Below, one piece after another: positions 1 through 7,772 of a DNA stretch of 49,440 nucleotides. Under the pieces are notes generated by a model. It was not told the DNA's origin, did no database searches, and saw nothing but the letters and a program-made list of their open reading frames with translations. The DNA is taken from NCBI GenBank assembly GCA_963205165.1, contig CAUJJX010000019.1, forward strand, positions 1-49,440, in the 5' to 3' direction. The position numbers were made by a program, and so were the translations under genes. The stretch comes from Pseudomonadota bacterium. Lineage in GTDB: Bacteria; Pseudomonadota; Gammaproteobacteria; Burkholderiales; Ga0077523. How positions within the stretch are numbered: the first letter of the stretch is position 1; each line of letters opens with the position of its first letter.

Positions 1-268
1 AGACGAAGACCATGCCCTGATCGTCGCCGAGGCTGCGGCGGCCCATCAGTCCGGTCCGGCGGGATTCGTCGGTGTCGGCGACTTCCACCCGGATCGTGTG
101 CTTCCGGATGCGCAGCGGAAACGTGAAGAGCGGATCCGCCAGTGCGGACCCGACCGGCAGCGCCAGACAGGCGAGTGCGCTCAAGGCCCGGCGCCGACCT
201 GTCGTAAAACCCTCCGCCCCGCGCGATTCCGGGCGGGCGAACAATCTCCCGAGTCCAGTGAAAGTCAA
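1..268 (-). CDS. DUF192 family secreted protein (3' part outside window)
   Basis: The frame reads leftward from a TTG at 268-266 that has a strong ribosome binding site, AGGAGGT at 281-275, six bases upstream. The first 45 or so residues look like a signal peptide: a basic RRR stretch, then LSALACLALPVGSALA and a likely cleavage before DPLF. After it comes the typical opening of a DUF192 domain, IRVEVADTDESRRTGLMGRR, followed by a segment reading DDQGMVFV. About 89 codons are visible before the window edge, so the C-terminal part of the domain is missing. DUF192 proteins are small exported or periplasmic proteins whose biochemical role is not settled. The gene is divergent from the sensor kinase, and its coding region occupies the DNA that the longest kinase frame would use as an N-terminal extension. 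Family assignment is firm; function is unknown. Confidence 0.85.
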   Translation of the reverse strand, partial: MTFTGLGRLFARPESRGAEGFTTGRRRALSALACLALPVGSALADPLFTFPLRIRKHTIRVEVADTDESRRTGLMGRRSLGDDQGMVFV

Positions 269-3200
269 CGCCGTACCTCCTGCAGAAAGTGTCCGCGGTG
301 CGGGCTTCCGATTCGAGTCGTCCCTGCGGACGGTGCTCGTCGGGCTCGTCGTCACCGTGGCCGGATGGGTGGCGGCGGAATATGACCGAACACCCCCGGG
401 GGTGCAACGAACGGCGGCGGTCGTGGCCGACGGCGCGCCGCCACGCTTCCGCGGGAATCTCGCGCTCCTCGCGACCGGGCTCGGCGCGACGATGGTGCTG
501 GGTGTCGCGCATGCGATCCGGCGTCGACGGCGCTCCGCGGAGAACGGCGCGGTCCGGGCGCCGGATCTGGAGGTGCTGACGGCGACGCTCGATGCGCTGC
601 CCAGTCCGGTCTTCGTCAAGGATCGCGAGCACCGCTGGATCTACGTCAACGACGCGGCGGCTGCCATCACGGGGCGTCCCCGCGCGGAACTCGTCGGTCG
701 TCGTGACGGCGACGTCCTTGCGGCCGACCACGCGGCGCGCCACCAGGCGGAAGACGACGCGGTCTTCGCGAGCGGCGAGGTGCTCGAGGTGGAACTCGTG
801 CAACCCACGGCCAGCACACCGCGTCGTTTCCACAAGACGAAGGTCCCGGTCCGACTGGCGGACGGCACCTCGTTGATCGTCGCCTCGTTTCTCGATTACA
901 CCGAGCGTCGACGCCAGGAGCGCGATCTCATCGATTCGCGCGAGCGGCTGCGGCTCGCCTCCGAGGTGATGCGGGCGACGCTCGACGGGCGGTCGCTGGA
1001 CGACGTCCTCGAACTGGCGCTCGGCGGTCTGTCGAACCTGCTGGCCGATGTGCGCATCGGCTTCTGGCGCGTGGACGCGGACGGCCTGACCCGCCTCGCC
1101 CGTTCGACCGACCCGACCCGGGCGACCGGGGCAAGTGCCGAGATCGCGTGCGCCGATCGATATTGCGGGCAGGTCGACGGCAAGCCCTGCCTGGTGCTGC
1201 GCGACGTGGCGGAGGCCGATGGTCCCGCCGCGCTGCACGACCGCATGGTCGGGGGGCTCATCGGCGTACCGATCCGTGTCGGTGACCGTGTGGTCGGCGT
1301 GATCGAGGTGGAGGCCGCCGGTCCGCGCGAATGGACCGATGGCGAGGTGGGCGCCGTGTTCGACGCCGCCGGCACGGTCGCGGCGCATCTCGCCTTCGAG
1401 GCTGCATTTGCCAGTCGGAATGCCGCCTGGCGCGAACTGGACGGCCAGCGCGCGTTTCTCGACACCGTGATCGACGCGATCCCGCATCCGGTCTTCGTGA
1501 AGGACCGCGATCACCGGTTCCTCGTCGTGAACCGGGCGTTCTCGGAGGCCTGGGCGCTGCCGAAGTCCGCCATCCTCGGGCACTGCGACGCCGACCTGAT
1601 CTCGCCGGACGGGGCGCGCCACGCGTACGCGGAAGACGACCGCGTCTTCGCTTCGGCAGCCCCCATCTCGCGCGAGATACCGATGCGCCTGCCGGACGGG
1701 GTCGGCGGCTGGGTGCTCGTCGTGAAGCAGGCGGTGCGTCTCGCGGATGGCCGCGACTGCGTCGTCGGCGTGTCGATTCCGGTCAGTGAACTGAAGGCCG
1801 CGCAGCAACGGGCGGAGGCCAGCGAACGCCTGCTGTCGCAGGTGCTCAACGCGACGCCGATTCCGGTGGTCGTGAAGGACGAGTCGCTGCGCTGGGTCAT
1901 CGCGAACGACGCTTACCTGGAGGTGCTCGGACTTGCCCGCGAAGACGCGATCGGCCGGACCGACGCCGAACTGCTGGACGCCGCCGATGCGGAGCGTTTC
2001 GCGGACGAGGATCGCCGCGTGCTCGAAAGTGAAGAGGCCCCGGCCGTCGAGGAGATGTTCCGTCGCCGCGACGGCAGCGAGGCATGGCGCATCAAGACGA
2101 AGCGCGCGCTGCGGCTCGACGACGGCCGGCGTCTCATCATCGCGACCGGCTTCGACATCACGGCGCGCAAGGAGGCCGAGCTCGAACTGGCGCGGCAGCG
2201 CGCGTTCCTGGACATGGTGCTGCAGTCGATCCCGGTCGGCGTCATCGTCAAGGACGAGGCGAGCCGCTATCTGCTGATCAATCCCGAGATGCTCCGGATG
2301 GGCGGCTACGATCCGGCGCTGCCGTGGCAGGGGCTCGGCGACAGCGACCTGTTCGCGCAGTCGTCGGTGCAGCGCAGCGCCGCGCAGGACGTCGTGTTGC
2401 GCGAAACCCTCGGCGAAGCACAGCTCGAGGAGGAATACGAGTTCGCGACGGGCGTGCGGCGCTGGGTCCTGAAACGCAAGCGCGCCTTCCGGCTCGACGG
2501 CGAGGTCTGCATCGTCGTGTCGGTGATGGACATCGGCGAGCGCCGCCGGGCGGAGCAGGATCTCCGCGAGGCCCGCGACTTCGTCCAGGAAATGATGAAC
2601 GCCGTGCCGCTCGCCATCTACGTGAAGGACGAGGCGGGGCGCATGGTGATGGCCAACGACAGCTTCCTGAGGATGGCGGGGCGCGCGCGCGAGGACCTGA
2701 TCGGTCGCGACAATCGGGAGTCTTATCCGATGGCGTCCGACCAGCTCGATCGCGAGGACGCGGAGGCGTTCGCGAGTCCCGTGCCGATCGTGTCCGAGAT
2801 GCGCACCGCGGACGATTCCAGCAGCACCGAGTGGTGGCTGAAGTCGAAGTTCGCGGTGCGGCTGTCCAGCGGCACGCGCTACCTGATCTGCACGGCGACC
2901 GACGTGAGCGACCTGAAGTCGGCGGCCATCCAGGTCGAGCGCAGCCGCGAATTCCTCGACGCGGTCGTGAACGCCCTGCCGGTGCCGGTGTTCGTGAAGG
3001 ACGCGAACCACCGGATCGTCGTCGTGAACGCCGTGGCGGAGGCGTTCTACGGACTGCGCCGGGACGTGCTCCTGGGGAGGACCGACCACGACCTGCATGC
3101 GGCCGAGTACGCCGACGCGGTGGTGCGAGAGGACGATCACCTGCTCGCCGGTGGCGATCCCATCGTCGGCGAGGCGCTGATTCCGATGTCGGACGGCCGG

Positions 3201-5036
3201 ACGCGCTGGATGCTGAAGACGAAGGTCGCGACCACGCTGTCGGACGGGTCCCGCTACGTGATCGCCGCGAACGTCGACATCACGGAACGCCGGCTCGCGG
3301 AGCAGGCCGTGTCGGACGCGCGCGCCCGGCTCGAGATGCTGAACGGCATCGGCGAACAGATGATCCACGGGGCGACGCTCGGCGAGATCGCGATGTTCGC
3401 GGTCGCGAGCCTCGCCGCGGTGCTGGAACCCGTCGACGTGTCGTACTGGGTGCGCGATGGCGCGACGCGCGTGTTCGACTGCGAATCGGGCTGCGCCGGC
3501 CCGGTCGTCCGGATCGACCTGGCCGCCGGCGGCGACTGCTTCGACCGCCTCGATGCGGGGGAGACGATCGCCGTCGCGGACCTCGGGGCCGATCCGGGAC
3601 TCGAAGGGTTCGAGGATGTCGGCTTCGCCGGGGCGCGCGCGCGCATGCTCGTACCGATCCGCGCGAGCGTCGGGGGCGGCGTCCGGGCGTTCCTGTCGGT
3701 GGCTGCCGATCTGCCGCACCCGTGGAGCGAGCACGAACTCCGGGCGGTCCGCGACGCCGCGGAGAGTCTCACCGTGGCGCGCTTCAACGCGGAGGTCGAG
3801 GCTGCGCGGGTGCGCGTCGAGGCGGAGCTGCGCGAGAGCGAGGCGACGCTGCAGGCGATGGCCTGGGCCGCGGATCTCGGGCTCTGGGCATGGGACGCCC
3901 GGACGGCGCGCTACGAATTCTCGGACCGGGCGGCCGCCCAGTTCGGCCGCACCCGCCCGGAACTCGAGGCGGACGATGCCTGGAAGAACCACATCGAGCC
4001 GGAAGACCGGAAGAACCTCGAGGCAGTCGTGCTCGAATGCCTGCGCTCCTCGTCGAGGCGGTTCGAATGCGAGTACCGGATGCGGCACGCCGACGGCACC
4101 TGGCGCCACATGCTCGCGCGGGCGCAGATCCAGCGCGACGCGGATGGACGGACGCTGCGGTTCGTCGGCGCCAACATCGACGTCACGGAATTCCGCCAGG
4201 CGCAGGAGGCGCTGCGCCGTCACCGTGACGAACTCGAGTCGCTGGTCGCCGCGCGCACCGAGGAACTGCTCGCCGCGAAGAACGCGGCCGAGGCGGCGAA
4301 CCAGGCGAAGTCGGAGTTTCTCGCCAACATGTCGCACGAGCTGCGTACGCCGATGCACGCGATCCTGTCGTTCTCGAAGCTCGGGTCCGATCGTGTCGTC
4401 GGTGGGGCCGGGAACCTGCCGAAGGTCGGGCAATACCTCGACCGGATCCGGCAGAGCGGGCAGCGCCTGCTGTCGCTGCTGAACGATCTGCTCGACCTGT
4501 CGAAGCTCGAGGCGGGAAAGATGCGCTACGACTTCGCGCGCAGCGACCTGCGCGAAGTGGCGGCCACCGTGCTCGCGGAGATGTCGGCCTACGCCCGGGA
4601 GCGCGAGGTGCGGGTGGATCTGGCGGCGTCGGCGGAACCGGTCCGGGCGTGGTGCGACGCGGTGCGCATCGGACAGGTCACGCGGAATCTGCTGTCCAAC
4701 GCAGTGAAGTTCACGCCAGCCGGTGGGTGCGTCGTGGTCGAGCTTGCGATGGCCACCCGGGAAGACGGGACCCGGGTCGCCCGGCTCTCGGTCGCCGACG
4801 AGGGGGTCGGGATCCCGGGGGACGAACTCGAGACCGTGTTCGACAAGTTCGTCCAGAGCAGCAAGACGAAGAGCGGCGCCGGCGGTACCGGACTCGGGCT
4901 GGCGATCTGCCGGGAGATACTGCAGCAGCACGGTGGCATCATCTGGGCGGACAGCATTCCCGGTGCCGGTGCGCGTTTCACGTTCGAACTGCCGGAGCAT
5001 GCGGGCGGCGCGTCCGATCAGCGGGACGTCGGGTGA
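258..5036 (+). CDS. Membrane multi-PAS/GAF sensor histidine kinase
   Basis: A sensor kinase of about 1590 residues that should autophosphorylate on a His and pass the phosphate to a receiver. From the GTG at 258: two membrane segments near residues 22-45 and 70-92 with a short loop between; PAS1 about 107-220; GAF1 225-390; PAS2 398-514; PAS3 525-645; PAS4 650-768; PAS5 775-890; PAS6 898-1018; GAF2 1025-1178; PAS7 1195-1314, of the PAS_3 type; a short coiled coil; HisKA with the H-box FLANMSHELRTPMHAI (His 1360); HATPase with N-box NLLSNAVKFTP, G1 ADEGVGIPG and G2 GTGLGLAI. PAS1 to PAS6 share a VKD..HR...VN core and look like internal duplications. There is no receiver domain, so a separate regulator is needed, and two lie immediately downstream. 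The frame stays open back to a GTG at 72, but that part overlaps the opposite DUF192 gene. Starts at 258, 324 or 333 all keep the membrane segments; none has a good ribosome site, so the start is uncertain. Confidence 0.93.
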   Translation: MKVNAVPPAESVRGAGFRFESSLRTVLVGLVVTVAGWVAAEYDRTPPGVQRTAAVVADGAPPRFRGNLALLATGLGATMVLGVAHAIRRRRRSAENGAVRAPDLEVLTATLDALPSPVFVKDREHRWIYVNDAAAAITGRPRAELVGRRDGDVLAADHAARHQAEDDAVFASGEVLEVELVQPTASTPRRFHKTKVPVRLADGTSLIVASFLDYTERRRQERDLIDSRERLRLASEVMRATLDGRSLDDVLELALGGLSNLLADVRIGFWRVDADGLTRLARSTDPTRATGASAEIACADRYCGQVDGKPCLVLRDVAEADGPAALHDRMVGGLIGVPIRVGDRVVGVIEVEAAGPREWTDGEVGAVFDAAGTVAAHLAFEAAFASRNAAWRELDGQRAFLDTVIDAIPHPVFVKDRDHRFLVVNRAFSEAWALPKSAILGHCDADLISPDGARHAYAEDDRVFASAAPISREIPMRLPDGVGGWVLVVKQAVRLADGRDCVVGVSIPVSELKAAQQRAEASERLLSQVLNATPIPVVVKDESLRWVIANDAYLEVLGLAREDAIGRTDAELLDAADAERFADEDRRVLESEEAPAVEEMFRRRDGSEAWRIKTKRALRLDDGRRLIIATGFDITARKEAELELARQRAFLDMVLQSIPVGVIVKDEASRYLLINPEMLRMGGYDPALPWQGLGDSDLFAQSSVQRSAAQDVVLRETLGEAQLEEEYEFATGVRRWVLKRKRAFRLDGEVCIVVSVMDIGERRRAEQDLREARDFVQEMMNAVPLAIYVKDEAGRMVMANDSFLRMAGRAREDLIGRDNRESYPMASDQLDREDAEAFASPVPIVSEMRTADDSSSTEWWLKSKFAVRLSSGTRYLICTATDVSDLKSAAIQVERSREFLDAVVNALPVPVFVKDANHRIVVVNAVAEAFYGLRRDVLLGRTDHDLHAAEYADAVVREDDHLLAGGDPIVGEALIPMSDGRTRWMLKTKVATTLSDGSRYVIAANVDITERRLAEQAVSDARARLEMLNGIGEQMIHGATLGEIAMFAVASLAAVLEPVDVSYWVRDGATRVFDCESGCAGPVVRIDLAAGGDCFDRLDAGETIAVADLGADPGLEGFEDVGFAGARARMLVPIRASVGGGVRAFLSVAADLPHPWSEHELRAVRDAAESLTVARFNAEVEAARVRVEAELRESEATLQAMAWAADLGLWAWDARTARYEFSDRAAAQFGRTRPELEADDAWKNHIEPEDRKNLEAVVLECLRSSSRRFECEYRMRHADGTWRHMLARAQIQRDADGRTLRFVGANIDVTEFRQAQEALRRHRDELESLVAARTEELLAAKNAAEAANQAKSEFLANMSHELRTPMHAILSFSKLGSDRVVGGAGNLPKVGQYLDRIRQSGQRLLSLLNDLLDLSKLEAGKMRYDFARSDLREVAATVLAEMSAYAREREVRVDLAASAEPVRAWCDAVRIGQVTRNLLSNAVKFTPAGGCVVVELAMATREDGTRVARLSVADEGVGIPGDELETVFDKFVQSSKTKSGAGGTGLGLAICREILQQHGGIIWADSIPGAGARFTFELPEHAGGASDQRDVG

Positions 5037-5354
5037 TGCCGGCGACGAACGACTGCGGGGTGCCTGCCGAGCCGCCGTGTGCTTCGCGTCCTCAAGTTGC
5101 GGCGCGGCGTTTCGTTAAAACCGCATTGCGCGTGTTGAGAGTGTTCCCTGGCGGCGATCGTCAGGGTGATGTCCTCGCGGCGCGTCGAGCGCAGGTCAGG
5201 TGCGCGCGGGCCGGATTCCCCGGCCGGCGCGGTGGGTCGATGCAATACGATCCGGAAGAGCATTCCCCGGCGCCGCCAGGGTCTGTCATGTCGATGCTGC
5301 GCGAACCGTGACTGCGGATGCGGTCGGAAGCGCAGCAAGAAAGGAGAGAGTTCG
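5037..5354. other. Intergenic gap, sensor kinase to receiver-ATPase
   Basis: 318 bases between the kinase stop and the ATG of the receiver-ATPase gene. No convincing coding frame is visible on either strand, and no clear terminator or -35/-10 pair was found. The only clear signal is the purine-rich ribosome site AAGGAGAG at 5341-5348 that serves the next gene. The gap is long for a simple co-transcribed pair, so an internal promoter here is possible but is not shown by the sequence. Confidence 0.5.
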
Positions 5355-6257
5355 ATGATGCCCAAGGTTGCCAAGCTGATGGTGGTGGACGACGAGCCGT
5401 TCAATCTGGAGATCATCGCCGAGCACCTCGACGGTGCCGGATACGAGCTGGTCACCGCGAATGACGGCCAGGAGGCATGGGATCTCCTGGAGCACGCCGG
5501 CGAGGACGAGTTCGACGCCCTGATCCTCGATCGGATGATGCCCCGGATGGACGGACTCACGCTGCTCAAGCGGGTGAAGCAGGAAGCCCGCTTCCGCCAG
5601 GTGCCGGTGATCATGCAGACGGCCGCGGCGTCGAAGGAACAGGTCATGGAAGGCATCCAGAACGGGGCCTACTACTACCTGACCAAGCCGTTCGACGGCG
5701 AAGTGCTCGCGACGATCGTCCGGGCGGCGCTCGCCGACCGCGCCGGCTGGAAGGATCTGACGCGCTCGGCCCAGCGCGACGGCCAGGTGCTCGCGCTGCT
5801 GTCCGAGGCACGGTTCCAGTTCCGCACACTCGAGGATGCACGTTCGCTCGCGCAGATCCTCGCGAATGCCTGCCCCGAACCGACCAGCGTCGGCCTCGGC
5901 CTGCTGGAACTTCTCGTGAACGCCGTGGAGCACGGCAACCTCGGCATCTCGACGAAGGAGAAGTCGCGGCTGCTCCATCAGGGGCTCTGGGAGGAGGAGG
6001 TCGCAAAGCGCCTCGAGCTTCCGGACAATCTCGAGAAGTGGGCCGAAGTGAGCTTCCGCCGGGACGCCGACGCGGTGCGATTCCACATCCGCGACCGCGG
6101 CGAGGGATTCGACTGGCATGCCTTCGAGGAATTCGACCCGGCGCGTGCGTTCGAACCGAACGGTCGCGGCATCGCGCTGGCTCGCCAGCTCTGCTTCTCC
6201 GACCTGGAGTATCTCGGCGTGGGCAACGAAGTTCGCTTCTCCGTCCCCCGACGGTAG
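5355..6257 (+). CDS. Response regulator with RsbW-like HATPase output domain
   Basis: A protein of 300 residues. Residues 1-125 are a CheY-type receiver: acidic pair D12-D13 in VVDDEP, phosphoacceptor D59 in LILDRMMPRMDG, and the conserved Lys in YYLTKPFDGE. Residues from about 150 on form an ATPase of the anti-sigma/serine-kinase type (HATPase_c_2): N-box LLELLVNAVEHGNLG, G1 IRDRGEGFDW and G2 GRGIALARQL. It has no H-box, so it is not a classical histidine kinase. In known partner-switching systems such ATPases phosphorylate or sequester an STAS antagonist or a sigma factor; here that activity would be gated by receiver phosphorylation, which is inference. The start chosen is the ATG at 5355, seven or so bases after AAGGAGAG; a second ATG follows directly. 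The frame remains open further upstream without homology. It is followed 12 bases later by the receiver-phosphatase gene. Confidence 0.9.
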   Translation: MMPKVAKLMVVDDEPFNLEIIAEHLDGAGYELVTANDGQEAWDLLEHAGEDEFDALILDRMMPRMDGLTLLKRVKQEARFRQVPVIMQTAAASKEQVMEGIQNGAYYYLTKPFDGEVLATIVRAALADRAGWKDLTRSAQRDGQVLALLSEARFQFRTLEDARSLAQILANACPEPTSVGLGLLELLVNAVEHGNLGISTKEKSRLLHQGLWEEEVAKRLELPDNLEKWAEVSFRRDADAVRFHIRDRGEGFDWHAFEEFDPARAFEPNGRGIALARQLCFSDLEYLGVGNEVRFSVPRR

Positions 6258-6269
6258 GGACCCGTTTCG

Positions 6270-7490
6270 ATGTCCCACATGCAGTTCAGCAAACGTGATG
6301 CGGCGAACGAGGGCGGATTCGTTTCCGATCCCGCACGCGTCACGACCGACCGGCTGAACATCCTCGTCGTCGACGATTCTCCGTCGATCCTCGCGCTGTT
6401 GCGCAGCTACCTGCTGGCCCAGGGGCATGCCGTGGCGTCGGCGGACGACGGCGAGCAGGCGCTCGCGATGTTCGACCGGATCGCGCCCGATCTCGTGCTG
6501 ATGGATGTCGTCATGCCCGGGCTGGATGGCATCGAGGTGACGCGCAGGCTGCGCGAGTCGTCCGGTTCCCGCTGGGTGCCGATCATTCTTCTGTCGGCGC
6601 TGAGCACGGAGCAGGACGTCGTGCGGGGGCTGGAGGCGGGGGCGGACGACTACCTGTCCAAGCCGATCAACCTGGCGGTCATGCAGGCGAAGATCCGCTC
6701 GTTCCAGCGCATCGTGCGGATGCAGGGCGAGATCCTCGAACAATCCGGCGCGCTCCAGAAGCTCCAGGAGGAACAGACCTACGAGCAGGAACTCGCGGCG
6801 GCACTGATCAACAACATCGTCCAGCGGCAGGGGCTCAACGACGCGCTTCTGTCCTGGCACGTGCTGCCCTCCGCGCGCTTCAGCGGCGACGTCGTGGCCG
6901 CCGAGCGCAGCGCGTCCGGCATGCTGTACGCGCTCCTCGGCGACGCGACCGGCCACGGCCTCGCGGCATCCGTCAGCCTGATCCCTGCGCTGCAGGTCTT
7001 CTACGGAATGGCGCGCAAGGGACTGCCTCTCGGCACCGTAGCGCGTGAAATGAACCTGCGCCTCCGGGAACAGCTTCCGGTCGGACGCTATCTGGCGACC
7101 ATCATCGTCGCGATCGACGAGCGCAGTCGCCGACTCCAGTACTGGAACGGCGGAATGCCTCCCGCGTTCGTGCTCGACCCCGGTGGTCGCGTGACCCAGG
7201 AGCTGCCGTCCGATCAGCTCGCGCTCGGCATTCTCGAGGATGCCGAATTCGACGACACCTGCCGCGATTTCACGTTCGATGCAGGCGAGGCCCTCCTGCT
7301 GTACTCCGATGGTCTGATCGAGGCGGAGGACGCGTCGGGCGATCAATTCGGCCTCGAGCGTCTGCGCAGCAGCCTGGAGTCGGGGCCCGGTGCCGGGCGT
7401 GTCGACCGGGTCATGCGCGACTTGCACGCGCACCTCAACTGCATCGCGAACCACGACGACGCGTCGATCCTTTCGATCGACCTGCCCTGA
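6270..7490 (+). CDS. Response regulator with SpoIIE/RsbU-type PP2C phosphatase domain
   Basis: A protein of 406 residues. A leader of about 28 residues precedes a receiver at 29-150 (acidic pair D35-D36 in VVDDSPS, phosphoacceptor D79 in LVLMDVVMPGLDG, Lys in YLSKPIN). A helical linker at roughly 150-195 (LEQSGALQKLQEEQTYEQEL) leads into a SpoIIE-type metal-dependent phosphatase. Its expected acidic metal-binding motifs are visible: FSGDVVA, LLGDATGHGLAAS, LLYSDGLIEAED and the C-terminal NHDDAS. Family members remove phosphate from Ser/Thr of STAS anti-anti-sigma proteins. It lies 12 bases after the receiver-ATPase gene, which supplies the opposite (kinase or binding) activity, so the two probably act on the same unseen STAS partner. 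A second in-frame ATG lies three codons downstream of the chosen start. Confidence 0.92.
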   Translation: MSHMQFSKRDAANEGGFVSDPARVTTDRLNILVVDDSPSILALLRSYLLAQGHAVASADDGEQALAMFDRIAPDLVLMDVVMPGLDGIEVTRRLRESSGSRWVPIILLSALSTEQDVVRGLEAGADDYLSKPINLAVMQAKIRSFQRIVRMQGEILEQSGALQKLQEEQTYEQELAAALINNIVQRQGLNDALLSWHVLPSARFSGDVVAAERSASGMLYALLGDATGHGLAASVSLIPALQVFYGMARKGLPLGTVAREMNLRLREQLPVGRYLATIIVAIDERSRRLQYWNGGMPPAFVLDPGGRVTQELPSDQLALGILEDAEFDDTCRDFTFDAGEALLLYSDGLIEAEDASGDQFGLERLRSSLESGPGAGRVDRVMRDLHAHLNCIANHDDASILSIDLP

Positions 7491-7626
7491 TACTTTCGTG
7501 CCATCACCGCTGTTCGGCGGTGAGATCCAGCGGCCCGTCGCATGGACATCATTCGGATGTCGAACCGGCCGTCGCCCGGCATCTCCGTTCCCCGGAACTC
7601 CCTCTGAAAATGCCCCGGATCCAGTG

Positions 7627-7655
7627 TTGACAAGGGGGTGGGATTCACTTAATTT
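7627..7655 (+). promoter_or_regulatory. Putative sigma-70 promoter of the PQQ dehydrogenase gene
   Basis: A perfect -35 hexamer TTGACA at 7627-7632 sits in the 282-base gap before the dehydrogenase. The -10 is weaker: CTTAAT at 7648-7653 (spacer 15) or TAATTT at 7650-7655 (spacer 17). Transcription would begin near 7662, leaving a leader of about 110 bases that contains the hairpin at 7731-7752. The rest of the gap from 7491 shows nothing recognisable. Confidence 0.5.
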
Positions 7656-7730
7656 CCAGCGCGGCGCGACATTCAATCTCTGCGCGCTGTTCTAGCAGTG
7701 AGTCTCTAAGAAGTCTTGCAAAAACCAAGG

Positions 7731-7752
7731 CCCTCGGGAGTCATCCTGAGGG
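7731..7752 (+). promoter_or_regulatory. Leader hairpin just upstream of the dehydrogenase ribosome site
   Basis: CCCTCGGG (7731-7738) pairs with CCTGAGGG (7745-7752) around a six-base loop AGTCAT, giving eight pairs with one G-T. It ends about eight bases before the ribosome binding site GGGAGGT (7760-7766). There is no T-run, so it is not a terminator; it may protect the 5' end of the mRNA or influence initiation. Confidence 0.45.
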
Positions 7753-7772
7753 CGAATTCGGGAGGTACTTCA

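Noticed and set aside
4064..4078. A T-arm-like GGTTCGAAT motif suggesting a tRNA
   Set aside because: It is inside the kinase coding sequence and no acceptor or anticodon stem can be drawn around it.
2084..4228. A +strand frame of about 700 codons inside the sensor kinase
   Set aside because: It is a shifted reading of the kinase, extremely rich in Arg, Gly and Ala, with no start signal and no motif.
5286..7676. A minus-strand open frame of about 800 codons opposite the two receiver genes, and similar long frames opposite maeB (36616-38691), urtB (44641-46581) and the desaturase
   Set aside because: High-GC third-position bias keeps antisense frames open. These translations are rich in Arg, Asp, His and Val without domain motifs, while the other strand encodes clear families.
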